Below are positions 12,074 to 24,500 of a stretch of 64,000 bases of DNA, piece after piece. The notes under the pieces were generated by a model. That model searched no databases. It was not told the DNA's origin and saw only the letters and a program-made list of their open reading frames with translations. The first letter of the stretch is position 1. Every line of letters begins with the position of its first letter. Source of the stretch: Rhizoclosmatium globosum (lineage: Eukaryota > Chytridiomycota > Chytridiomycetes > Chytridiales > Chytriomycetaceae); assembly GCA_002104985.1 (NCBI GenBank), contig MCGO01000205.1, positions 1 through 64,000 on the forward strand. The letters run 5' to 3'. Made by a program: the position numbers and the translations under genes.

Positions 12074-14556
12074 CTACTGGCCCCATACTCTTGATGCCCT
12101 GACATGAATGTACCATTTGTCGCGCAGTCCAAACAGAGCTTCACCTTGAATAACAATACACTTGCGAAATCCTGGTGGTGTACTGGCAGGAGCAAACTCT
12201 TGTTCTTCGTCGATTTCATTATCTGAACTTTGAGTTTTGTTGACAATCTGACACCCAGTCCTCTTGATAACAGTTTCAATCTTTTCAGCAAATCGACTTT
12301 GTCCTTCCCACCACAAAGAGCCAGCCTTATAACTACCAGCGCGATCAAAAGCAATACGCTCAAATTCTACAACAACCCCCGAAACATTTCCTTCTAAAAA
12401 CGTTTCCTCCTCCAAGCCGCAACCAACAAACTCGATCCTCTCAACGGTGGGACAGCGATCTAATACCATACGAACAGCGTCAACTGCGCAGGAGGCAGGG
12501 CACATTTCAAATCTGACAATTCGTAGCGATGTAAAGTGAGTGACAGATGGATCTGGACCGTTTTTAACCGTGCGATGCTTGGACCACCATCCTGTCGGAG
12601 TTCCCAGATATTCAGGAGGGGTATTTGTTTGTGAATGTAACGACGGTATGGTTGAGCTTGAAGTCCTGTCAGCACTTCCTCGTCGTATGCTCTCGACATC
12701 CCACCCACCACAGCGCACTTCGCTTCCTCGAAGAACAAGACCAAGCAAGCCTGGGAAAGCTTGTGCAACCAATCCTATACCTGTTTCATCCAGTTCACAA
12801 GCATGAAGTATGAGTATTTGAAGATGAGGAACAGGATGAAGGCGGAACCACCATGCAAGACTGATTCGACTGAGTGTAAGATTTTGGATAGCTGGATGAA
12901 GAGACAGTGTGTGGGTGAGAAGATACAAGTGCCATGGTGTATATGATGACATAAGACCCCAGAACGGAGTTGGTTTTGTATTTGAATGTATGGTAGATGG
13001 TTGTGTCAGGTTCGCCGTGGCAGCTTTTCCAGTGATTGTGGTATCAACGTTTGGATCAATTTCATAACGATCCAAATCCCATCCAGTACCAGCAAGGCCG
13101 CAACAACGCAAGGGTTCGTTTTGGCCTGGAGTAATATGCGCACTTGCGGAAAACTTCAATCGTCGAATAAGTTGCGCAGGAACACGAGGGGCTTCAGGGG
13201 GTTGTTGAGGATGTAATGGATGAGATTTTGGGAGAAAAAAGCACAACATCGACAGGGGGAGACTGTGAATGAATATAGCCATTGAACGGGAAAACAAATC
13301 AACAAGGTCCATCGCGAAGTATAAAGAAAGGGCACCTTTAAAAGCATTTAAAAATTCAATATAGTGTAGCAGAACTCACCCCAAAATGGAACCAAATAGA
13401 ACAAACACATAAACCAAGCAAGGACCATTGCATACCCAAAGCCCAACAATAGTCTTGCTTCAGGGATAAGACGTGTAAAATGTTTGGCAAACAGAATCAT
13501 TGTTCCAGCTCGATAGAAGATGGGACCAAGTTGTTTTCGTTTCAGCTGGTGAGAAAAATAAGGACTGAATGACGTTGATTTTTTCGCTGAGTTCACAGAA
13601 TAGGTAGAGTATTTTGATGTTTTTGATTCAGAGAAATGACTGCTTGTCATGAACCAGGGGATTAGAAGGAAAGGTATGTCATGTGTGAACGACCTCAAAT
13701 CCTCTAAATCATTGATATGGTGAGAACGAGACGACAGCACTGCAGTCGCTACTAGTGAGGTGTGTACAGATGTCAATAGGAGTGCCGTCAGTGAAGATGA
13801 CGGGAGGAATTCGAAAATCTAGTTGATGGAAGAGTTGTTTGTCAGCTAGTCAACAATTACAAATCGCACTGAGGAACTAACTCGAAGAATAATTTCAGTA
13901 GGTAGCTCTGAGAGGTTATGGTGCAAAATGTGCTGAAGAAGTGGTTGAGGCATAGTCGTACAGTTCTTTGAACTTGACAATGTTGAATTCGATGCTGGCA
14001 ACAAAAACGAGCTGCAGTTTCTATGAAATGTTTGAGTGCAGGGGTTGCATTCCGAAGAGCGGAAGGTCTGAGAATTCAAGTTCTGCTTGTGGAAACCAAG
14101 CTGGCCGATCAGATTTCCATCGCGGTCGATGCAGCGCGCCAATTCGTCCTCCAGGAGTTCCAGTGGCAGATCCACAGGCGAGTCAATGCGATGCGGTGAA
14201 CGTGGGAGGGGTTGAATGTTGATATCCGCAGCAGAGGTGCGGGTGGCGAGGGTCTTAACGCGACCAATTGACGAAGCGAGTGTGCCCTTTGCCCAGGCGC
14301 CAATGAGACGGTAGGCAGCGCCAACGGGAGTGGGAGTTGCCTTAGGGGCAGAGCGTGTTCGAGTTGAGTTGGCGTTGTGTTTTGGGTGGTCGTGGTTGTT
14401 GTGGCTGTGGCTGTGGGACCGGCTGGCGTGGTAACCAGAGGCACCTGCACCAGCACCAGCACTTGCACTGCCACCTTCTAAAACAAACACGGACGAGCCC
14501 GATCCAGTCTCGCTGTCCAAGTCGTCCAAGTCGTCCTCATCTTCGTTGTCGCTCAT
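12074..14556 (-). CDS. F-box-like protein with leucine-rich C-terminal half
   Basis: Predicted substrate-recognition type protein of about 791 residues. The start is taken at MSDNEDEDDLDDLD (ATG at 14556); an upstream in-frame ATG at 14664 would nearly touch the divergent CHS7 start. Exon 1 (14556-13882) is acidic, then Gly/Ala/His/Ser-rich, and ends in an F-box-like motif completed by splicing: LSELPTEIILR + IFEFLPSSSLTALLL. Introns are 13881-13819 and 13379-13336. The last exon has spaced Leu/Cys repeats (LQILILHACELDETGIGLVAQAFPGLLGLVL; CPTVERIEFVGCGLEEE) of F-box/LRR style. F-box proteins usually connect targets to Skp1-Cul1 ubiquitin ligases; that role is inferred. A hydrophobic stretch in exon 2 (LLLGFGYAMVLAWFMCLFYL) could be a membrane segment, which is unusual for this class. 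Confidence 0.62.
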
Positions 14557-14670
14557 CTTGCTCACAAAAGCAATCCCAGAAAAGATTTTTCTTGCCCTGT
14601 TCGAGAACACCTCCCTTTCCTTCCTGTCGTTGAACAACCCACATCGCCGTTCAAACAGACACACACAAAC
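14557..14670. promoter_or_regulatory. 114-bp divergent promoter between the F-box gene and CHS7
   Basis: The two start codons face away from each other across 114 bp, so both promoters must share this interval or overlap the genes. The spacer is CT-rich on the plus strand and shows no TATA box. It may lie partly inside the F-box gene if translation starts at the upstream ATG at 14664. Confidence 0.5.
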
Positions 14671-15955
14671 ATGTCATTGCAGAATGGATTGACTGCCATC
14701 GTCGATGGTTCTTCGCCCCCGTTTGTCTTTGGCACTTTCGACTATCTCTGTGCACAAGCGCCCCTGCCGCTCTGTTCCCTGGTTGCCTCTTCCCAGTCCC
14801 CGTCTCCTACAGAACCCCTTTGTTATGCCAGGAACATTGAAATTGGGGGCGGCTCCTACCTCCTCTTTGAGCCGGCCACACTCTTTGTTCAAATCATTGC
14901 CCTTATCATGACTCTCGTTATGATTTACTACATTCGATCAAAGTACACTGCTGTCGGTAAGCATTCAACATCCATCTTTCTTTCATTGGTGGGGACTTGA
15001 GCCAATGTATGCGTGATTGCGTCGAATCAATTTGGGTTGCTTGTGTCTTAAATGATGCCCTTTTGCATCACAGACTTTGGCCCTCTCTCCCCTCTGTCTT
15101 ATGGCAACCGTTACTAACATATCTTGAATGTATAGGGAGAAAGGAGATTGTTATGTTCTTTTATATGTACGCTGCCACCATCATTGTTGATTTCTTGCTT
15201 ATTGGAACTATCATCCCACCGGCATCCATTGTATACAAAGTATGTCTTCCGCAATATTTACTATGTTGTGTGCATCTGATCTGATTTCCTTTCCCAGTAC
15301 TTCACTGCCCTTCATGCTGGTCTTTTTGTCTCAACGTTCTGGTGTCTGATGTACAACGGAATTGTAGGTTTCCAATGGACCGAAGATGGAACGCCTCAAT
15401 CTCTTTGGGTACGTTGTATGTGGCTGACGAGAATGTTCTGAAAAGTTCCACGTTCCTCTTTAGACTTTGCGTCTCTCCACTTTGGCTGTACTCTTGATTA
15501 CCTTCACAGTCAGTATTCTCACTTTCTTCAACCTTGGCGGTCTCTCTTCTGCAGCTCCAATGGGTCTTTTCATCATGTACCTTATCCTGCCTGCTATTTT
15601 CCTTATCACATATCTGGTGCTTCAAATCACTCTCGTCTTGACCACCTTGGATGACCGCTGGCCCCTTGGCGACCTCCTCTTTAGTTTCTTTTTCTTCCTC
15701 ATTGGAATTGTGCTGGAGTTTGTGATTGGCCCTCAACTCTGTGAACTTGCTACTCACTATGTCGATGGAATGTTCTTTGGCCATATTGGAACCTTATTGG
15801 GGATTATGCTTGTCTACAAATTTTGGGATAGCATCACAAAAGAGGACTTGGAATTTGCTGTCAGCGGGAAGGCAAACGTTTGGGAAGCGAGGAATCCATT
15901 GTTGGAGGACGACTTACCAGCAACCTTTGGTGGGCCAAAGAATGAAGCTTGGTGA
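14671..15955 (+). CDS. CHS7: Chitin synthase export chaperone Chs7
   Basis: ER membrane chaperone needed in fungi for exit of class IV-type chitin synthase (Chs3) from the ER. The predicted protein has 330 residues, close to the family length. Four exons join in frame: 14671-14956, 15136-15239, 15298-15408, 15464-15955. Family hallmarks are visible: FGTFDYLCAQAPLPLCSLV near the N-terminus, CYARNIEIGG, and a first membrane helix followed by MIYYIRSKYTAVGRKEI across intron 1. Next come FTALHAGLFVSTFWCLMYNG and GFQWTEDGTPQSLW, and several further hydrophobic helices. The short C-terminal cytosolic tail ends NPLLEDDLPATFGGPKNEAW. Its presence is the best single sign that the contig is fungal. Confidence 0.93.
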
Positions 15956-16033
15956 TTCCTTTTGTACTTTATATTTTCGGTCAGTTTCAAATGTGCACAA
16001 ATAGTAACAGCATCTCTTATTCATTTATTTATT

Positions 16034-17578
16034 TCATTGATTTGCGTTCATGTTTCGTGATGGGTTTGGGAAGGAGTTCTCTTTTCGAAGAGGTCGCAAA
16101 CCACCGCCAGTGTTGACTCTTTTGACAATTCCACTAGATATAACAGAAAGAACGTTGAACGGGCTGAGTTTGATTCTTCCGGCCGGAGTTATACCCACAA
16201 CGTGACGGCTGTACTTGGTGTGATGTCCATTAATCACCCTTTCAAGCTCAATCAAAGCCTCTGCCGCTTCTTCATCGTCGCCAATTTGGACAAATTCAAT
16301 GCCAATTTGATGCCCCGCATATCCCCTCCGTGCCAATTTTTCCACATAATTTGCAATAGTCCGACAAAGCAGCGTTTCATCATTGATGTCTCCGTCAGTG
16401 AAAACAACCAAATTTAGTGGCTGTATCGTTGAATCATATCTCAGAACTGCCGAATATGCATCAAGCAGGTCCCTCACCCGTCTACCGGTGTGTGTGCCTC
16501 CTAAAGAACGAAAATTATTGAGTGAAATTGATGATAACTTAAATATTGTACCTTGAGGCTCCCCAACGTGCTCAAAAGCAGATTTCACCCAGTCAGAATC
16601 CTTGATGCCCGACAAGATTGACGGGTCATTTAGAAAAAGAAGGTCAACTCCGTAAGGATCTTGGATTGAAATTTGAGGTATGATTTCGGAAAGCAAATTC
16701 CTAAGTGTGACCCAACGTGTGGGATCATCTGTAAACTGATTCATAGAAACTGAATCATCCACCAAAAATAGCGTCCGAACGGAAGAGAACGGCGCCGACG
16801 GATCAAATTGTTGCTGTTGTAATTGTTTCTGAATGTTCGATTGACACCAGTGATCACCATAGAGTTCTATCGTTTGCAATGAGGTTGGGTGTTGATTTGT
16901 ATGAGTTTTTACAAGCGATGAAGCAAACATGGCCACAAGTTTGTTTTGCTGGATAAGCTCAGAAATCAGTTCAAGTCGAAACAGACGAACGACTTCCAAG
17001 TATTGGTCAGCATTGATTTCTGTGGCGTGAAGGTAACCGGACTTGTTGTGGCTGCTTCCGAGTACCTGATAATTGGCCCCTTCGAGTTGATCCATGAGAA
17101 AATTAAATAGTGCTATGGCATCATTAGATTGTTGGTACTTCATTCTTGAGCGTTGACGATCTCGTTCATGTTTCAGAAATGTTCCCAACACTGACTTGAA
17201 GTGTTCAACATTATCGTGTTTATGAATTGCATGTCGAACAGCTTGCTGCGAGGCGACGCCGCCTTCAAACGGTGTAAACTCAACTTTTTGATCAAGAGTC
17301 GAGTTATTTGCATGATGCTGTTGTTGCGCTACGATCTGGTTTGCTTGATATTCTTGAAACTCGGCTCTTGTTTCTTCAGTGTGTGGCTTATTGTGGTGTT
17401 TCTTCCACTCTGTGAGACGTGAATGAGATGATTGGAACGATCAAAACGAGCGTCACCAACCTTTATATGCAACAAATGCCACTCCAGCAATAGCAATTTC
17501 AACTCCAAACCGCTCCAAGTGGCTCATATTGTGCCATTTCTTCTTGGCCTCGCCATACATGGTTTTCGCAACTTCCAT
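16034..17578 (-). CDS. VWA-domain protein with N-terminal hydrophobic helix
   Basis: Predicted protein of 480 residues. Exon 1 (17578-17461) encodes MEVAKTMYGEAKKKWHNM and a short hydrophobic helix (FGVEIAIAGVAFVAYK), weakly reminiscent of small CipC-like stress proteins. Intron 1 is 17460-17410. A Gln/His-rich linker precedes a von Willebrand A domain with an intact MIDAS (LVDDSVSM, the DxSxS motif) and a later FTDGD. A second intron (16551-16501) is 51 nt with no stop, so the unspliced frame stays open; splicing restores EPQ-GGTHTGRR, which reads better for the domain. VWA domains bind ligands through a metal ion; partner and site are unknown. The gene is divergent from the giant repeat gene across 314 bp. 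Confidence 0.78.
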
Positions 17579-17892
17579 CTTGTGTTCTAAAAACAGAATT
17601 TCACCCTTCCCTTTCTCCTTCATCTATAAATTAAGCCTTAAGAAAATGTTCGAGAATGATTTGAATGGCCAAGGTGAGGTCTTGACTGCGTTAAAGTTGA
17701 AAAACCACGCATTCCATCAACAATAAAAGTTAAATGACTAGAACACAAGCCATATATGTTATAGCCTTATTTTAGTAATTTCCACAGGACGAGATTCTCG
17801 TTAATTGGGAATCGCACATCAAACAAGGGATTTTCACAAACAAAGGCTAGACCGCGACGAAGAATCTCATTTGAAAGCCGTTCATAGCCAAT
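17579..17892. promoter_or_regulatory. 314-bp intergenic region serving the VWA gene and the giant repeat gene
   Basis: The interval separates two divergent start codons. It contains a CTATAAATTAAG string near 17625 on the plus strand and a pyrimidine-rich block at about 17595-17625. No gene is seen in it. A minus-strand open frame (17767-18045) overlaps the signal-peptide exon of the giant gene and looks like a shadow. Confidence 0.45.
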
Positions 17893-18530
17893 ATGCTTCA
17901 CTTCATACTTCTTGCGGCGTTTGGCTTTGTCGCCTGTTTCGCAGAGTTGCCCAGAAAGTGCCAACACAGCGATTTCTCGTGTCAGATCTTGAGCGACCCT
18001 TGGGTCAATACATTCTTGAACGTTCCAAGAGGATACGATTTGCACCAGCCAGGTAGCTGTGATGTTTTAAAACTTTGAAGCTTAACTATTTTGTTATTCC
18101 AAAAGGGTATTATGATGCTATAGCCTCAACTGAAATGACTATCAAAGTCAACATTAAAATGTACCCAGATCCACGTTACCCACCCAACCAAAAAGTTTAT
18201 GTCAATGTCACGAACTCTATCAGGTTCATCTGCCCTGGCAACACTTACATTGACCCATGGACAAAGGCCAAAGGCGCGACTGATGTTACTATTACTCTTA
18301 TTGATGGCCAGGATTGTGCTAAGACTCATCAACAAATTCCGGCTCAACAACTTATTTGTGTCAGTGGACCGGATTGCACCAACAGCCCAGGGAAGTATTG
18401 CCATTTAAGAATTGAAGGGGCTTGTGATCCAGTTCCCAATATTTCCGTACCAGAGATCAAGTACATGGGAACATGTGCAACAGGCGGGGTTTGTTTTAGT
18501 GGGGACAAAAACTGTCAACCTGGTCAAACA
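17893..18530 (+). other. N-terminal Cys-rich domain (divergent founder-like copy)
   Basis: This is the first of the 13 Cys-rich domains, split by a phase-1 intron at 18053-18105. It reads KCQHSDFSCQILSDPWV...F, then STEMTIKVNI, FICPGNTYIDPW, LICVSGPDC and GTCATGGVCFSGDKNC. It lacks the second intron present in every other copy. It is clearly less similar to them than they are to each other, so it is probably the oldest copy. Confidence 0.7.
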
Positions 18531-21500
18531 ACTACAACAAGCACAACTTCAAGAACAAGCACCACAACAACTAAAACTACCACCACAAGTACCTCTACAA
18601 CAAAAACTACAACTTCAACGTCAACTACATCTACAACCAAAACTACTTCCTCTAGCACATCAACTACTAAATCCACAACTACAACATCATCCAGCACGTC
18701 TACTACAAGTACTAAAACATCAACTTCAAGCACAACATCTTCAAAAACAACGACTACAAGCACATCAAGCACATCAAGCACCTCCACATCCAGGACTACA
18801 ACTTCCTCATCAACAACTTCAACAATTAAGACCACCAGTTCAACTTCATCCACTTCAAAGACATCATCAACCACAACATCCAACACTTCAACCACAAAAA
18901 CTAGCACTACTTCTTCCACGTCCTCATCCACAAAACTCAGTACAACAACTTCAACCAGTTCAACAAGCAAGACATCTACAACTTCAGCAACAACTTCAAC
19001 CACAAAAACAACAGTCACATCTTCGTCTACAAGCACAAGCACAACTTCTACTAAAACAACCTCCACAAGCAAAACAACATCCACAACTTCTTCAACCTCA
19101 ACTACTTCAATTGCAAAAACCACAACAACATCCTCAACATCAAGCACAAAAACTACTTTGACAACAACAACCTCATCAACTTCAACAACAAAAACAACTC
19201 CGACCACCTCAAGCTCAACAACATCAACAACATCAACTAAAAACAAACCAACTACCAGCACAACAACAACCAGTTCCTCCTCAACAAAAACTAGTCTTAC
19301 AACCACATCTACAACATCAAAAACCTCCACAAGCACAACCACAAAATCCACGTCTACAACACCAAATACAACCACAACATCCAGCACCACACAATCAACT
19401 AAGACTAGTTCAACATCTACCACAAGTGCAACAAAGTCTAGCACTACCTCATCCACAAGCCGCACATCAAGCACTAGCACCACAAGCTCTTCAAGTACAA
19501 CCAAAACTAGTTCAACATCAAGCACAAGAACAACATCAACATCTACAACCACAATCTCAACTGTCAACGGCCAATATTGTTCTCGCACTCAGAATATCTG
19601 TAACATTCAAAGTGATCCTTGGGTCCAGCCTTTCACTCACAATGTGCAAAGCTTTGAGTTTGATCAGACTGGTGAGAAGTGCATTGTGTCTACATGGTTG
19701 TTCCACTGTTAACCTCCTACGCTTTAGGTGAATCCTACATGTTACAGTCCAGTGATATGTCTGTCAAAGTCAATATTACCAGTGCCTGGGACCCCAACAG
19801 GTATAAGCAAGTATTTGTTGTTGATAAAGTTGTGTATACATGTGGAACACAAGTCACAACCTTTACACACGACTCTTTGAAAGGGTCTCAGAGTAAATAT
19901 GCTGATACTCGCTTGTACTGCAACTCTGGCTCTTGTAATGGATCTTCAGGTATGGGCAGGACAGCGTTGGGAGTATCAGTTGATAACATCATCTAACGTT
20001 GTTTCTCTGCAGGCAATGTTTGTTATTTAGTGGTTATTCCAGTATGTGAAGACCCAGTAGATCATGTTCAAGTCCAAGCTATTCAATACATGGGAACCAC
20101 AGCAACAGGTGGAGTTTGCTACAAAGATGACCCAAGCTGCCCAAGTTCTTCTGCATCCTCTAAGCCAGCCACAACAACAACCAGCTCAACAAGCCGTACA
20201 TCCACCTCATCCTCAACAACTAAAACAACTACTTCATCTACAACAAAAACTAGTCTTACAACCACATCTACAACATCAAAAACCTCCACAAGCACAACCA
20301 CAAAATCCACGTCTACAACACCAAATACAACCACAACATCCAGCACCACACAATCCACTAAGACTAGTTCAACATCTACCACAAGTGCAACAAAGTCTAG
20401 CACTACCTCATCCACAAGCCGCACATCAAGCACTAGCACCACAAGCTCTTCAAGTACAACCAAAACTAGTTCAACATCAAGCACAAGAACAACATCAACA
20501 TCTACAACCACAATCTCAACTGTCAACGGCCAATATTGTTCTCGCACTCAGAATATCTGTAACATTCAAAGTGATCCTTGGGTCCAGCCTTTCACTCACA
20601 ATGTGCAAAGCTTTGAGTTTGATCAGACTGGTGAGAAGTGCATTGTGTCTACATGGTTGTTCCACTGTTAACCTCCTACGCTTTAGGTGAATCCTACATG
20701 TTACAGTCCAGTGATATGTCTGTCAAAGTCAATATTACCAGTGCCTGGGACCCCAACAGGTATAAGCAAGTATTTGTTGTTGATAAAGTTGTGTATACAT
20801 GTGGAACACAAGTCACAACCTTTACACACGACTCTTTGAAAGGGTCTCAGAGTAAATATGCTGATACTCGCTTGTACTGCAACTCTGGCTCTTGTAATGG
20901 ATCTTCAGGTATGGGCAGGACAGCGTTGGGAGTATCAGTTGATAACATCATCTAACGTTGTTTCTCTGCAGGCAATGTTTGTTATTTAGTGGTTATTCCA
21001 GTATGTGAAGACCCAGTAGATCATGTTCAAGTCCAAGCTATTCAATACATGGGAACCACAGCAACAGGTGGAGTTTGCTACAAAGATGACCCAACCTGCC
21101 CAAGTTCTTCTGCATCCTCTAAGCCAGCCACAACAACAACCAGCTCAACAAGCCGTACATCCACCTCATCCTCAACAACTAAAACAACTACTTCATCTAC
21201 AACAAAAACTAGTCTTACAACCACATCTACAACATCAAAAACCTCCACAAGCACAACCACAAAATCCACGTCTACAACACCAAATACAACCACAACATCC
21301 AGCACCACACAATCCACTAAGACTAGTTCAACATCTACCACAAGTGCAACAAAGTCTAGCACTACCTCATCCACAAGCCGCACATCAAGCACTAGCACCA
21401 CAAGCTCTTCAAGTACAACCAAAACTAGTTCAACATCAAGCACAAGAACAACATCAACATCTACAACCACAATCTCAACTGTCAACGGCCAATATTGTTC

Positions 21501-24500
21501 TCGCACTCAGAATATCTGTAACATTCAAAGTGATCCTTGGGTCCAGCCTTTCACTCACAATGTGCAAAGCTTTGAGTTTGATCAGACTGGTGAGAAGTGC
21601 ATTGTGTCTACATGGTTGTTCCACTGTTAACCTCCTACGCTTTAGGTGAATCCTACATGTTACAGTCCAGTGATATGTCTGTCAAAGTCAATATTACCAG
21701 TGCCTGGGACCCCAACAGGTATAAGCAAGTATTTGTTGTTGATAAAGTTGTGTATACATGTGGAACACAAGTCACAACCTTTACACACGACTCTTTGAAA
21801 GGGTCTCAGAGTAAATATGCTGATACTCGCTTGTACTGCAACTCTGGCTCTTGTAATGGATCTTCAGGTATGGGCAGGACAGCGTTGGGAGTATCAGTTG
21901 ATAACATCATCTAACGTTGTTTCTCTGCAGGCAATGTTTGTTATTTAGTGGTTATTCCAGTATGTGAAGACCCAGTAGATCATGTTCAAGTCCAAGCTAT
22001 TCAATACATGGGAACCACAGCAACAGGTGGAGTTTGCTACAAAGATGACCCAACCTGCCCAAGTTCTTCTGCATCCTCTAAGCCAGCCACAACAACAACC
22101 AGCTCAACAAGCCGTACATCCACCTCATCCTCAACAACTAAAACAACTACTTCATCTACAACAAAAACTAGTCTTACAACCACATCTACAACATCAAAAA
22201 CCTCCACAAGCACAACCACAAAATCCACGTCTACAGCACCATCATCGACAAGCCGTACATCAAAAACGAGCATTGTAAGCTATTCTTCAACATCCAAGCA
22301 TGCCACCAGTGCTGCTTCTTCCAAGCCTGTCACATCAACATCCAAACATGCCACCAGTGCTGCTTCTTCCAAGCCTGTCACATCAACATCCAAACATGCC
22401 ACCAGTGCTTCCAGTTCCAAACATCTCTCTTCAACATCCAAGCACGCCACCAGTGCTTCCACTTCCAAGCCAGTGTCATCAACATCCAAGCAAGCCACCA
22501 GTGCTTCCACTTCCAAGCCAGTGTCATCAACATCCAAGCATGCCACCAGTGCTGCTTCTTCCAAGCCTGTCACATCAACATCCAAACATGCCACCAGTGC
22601 TTCCAGTTCCAAACATCTCTCTTCAACATCCAAGCACGCCACCAGTGCTGCTTCTTCCAAACATCTCTCTTCAACATCCAAGCATGCCACCAGTGCTTCC
22701 ACTTCCAAGCCAGTGTCATCTACATCCAAGCAAGCCACCAGTGCTTCCACTTCCAAGCCAGTGTCATCAACATCCAAGCATGCCACCAGTGCTGCTTCTT
22801 CCAAGCCTGTCACATCAACATCCAAACATGCCACCAGTGCTTCCAGTTCCAAACATCTCTCTTCAACATCCAAGCACGCCACCAGTGCTGCTTCTTCCAA
22901 ACATCTCTCTTCAACATCCAAGCACGCCACCAGTGCTTCCACTTCCAAGCCAGTGTCATCTACATCCAAGCACGCCACCAGTGCTTCTTCTTCCAGGCCT
23001 GTCTCTTCCACCTTGTCCAAGCACAGTAGTCTCTCACTCACCAAGCCAGCTCCATCAAAGACCCAAACATCTCAAAAGACATCTTGGATCTCAACAGATG
23101 AACAAAAGAGATCAACTTCTTCAACCAAGACTAGTACAAAAGTGTCCACAATCAAGACTACTACGTCTTCAACATCAAAACCAATCTGTGAGAAAACAGA
23201 AGGAGTATGTAAGATTGAGCACAATGCAGACACAGGATTGTTTGTCAGCACATTCAACACAACCCAGTACTACTTTGATTCAAAAGGTAAGTCTCATCAT
23301 TATGGTGTAATATGGCCCCATAGCACTAACAATTTGCATCAACAGGATCTGTTTATGCTCTTCAATCCTCAGATATGACAGTGCAACTTAACATTACCAC
23401 GGATATTGATCCGTCAACCAAGAAACCCATCATTGTGATTGGCAAAGTCATTTTTACCTGTCCTGGAAACAACTATCCTGGTGGAGTGTCTGAGGCCACA
23501 TTTACCTCTGCAACATTGACATCACAGCAAGAACTATATTGCAGTGCTGGTAGCTGTGGTGGAGCTACACCAAGAGGTACAGTTTTTTTATTGGTCTGTT
23601 TCTGAGCATTTCTGAAATAACTTGATTTAGATACATGTGTTTTAAATGTTGAGAAGGACAGTAGAGTTCCTGGATATCTAATTATCACAAGAGTCTTGTA
23701 TATGGGAACAAGGGCATCTGGTGGTATCTGCTACCATGGAAATGGCTCTTGCTTGCCTTCAAAACCAACAACTGGTACATTATCAGCAAGCACAACAAAG
23801 AAGTCATCAACCAGTAGAACAGCATCAACTGTGAGACCTTCTGCAGTAACATCCAAGCAGACCAATGTTTCCAGCAGTAAAACTGGCACATCAGCAAAGC
23901 CTCAGAGCACAAGTTCAAAGTCAGTTGTGTCAAAAGTTCAATCAGCTGCAACTACTCAGAAGACAACAGTTTCCAAGCATGCAAGCAGTGCTAGTACTTC
24001 CAAGCCTGTTGCATCAACCTCCAAACATCTCTCTTCAACATCCAAGCAAGCCACCAGTGCTTCCACTTCCAAGCCAGTGTCATCAACATCCAAGCATGCC
24101 ACCAGTGCTGCTTCTTCCAAGCCTGTCACATCAACATCCAAACATGCCACCAGTGCTTCCAGTTCCAAACATCTCTCTTCAACATCCAAGCACGCCACCA
24201 GTGCTGCTTCTTCCAAACATCTCTCTTCAACATCCAAGCACGCCACCAGTGCTTCCACTTCCAAGCCAGTGTCATCTACATCCAAGCATGCCACCAGTGC
24301 TGCTTCTTCCAAGCCTGTCACATCAACATCCAAACATGCCACCAGTGCTTCCAGTTCCAAACATCTCTCTTCAACATCCAAGCACGCCACCAGTGCTGCT
24401 TCTTCCAAACATCTCTCTTCAACATCCAAGCACGCCACCAGTGCTTCCACTTCCAAGCCAGTGTCATCTACATCCAAGCACGCCACCAGTGCTTCTTCTT

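Noticed and set aside
17767..18045. 92-residue minus-strand ORF
   Set aside because: It is antisense to the signal-peptide exon of the giant gene and shows no features of its own.
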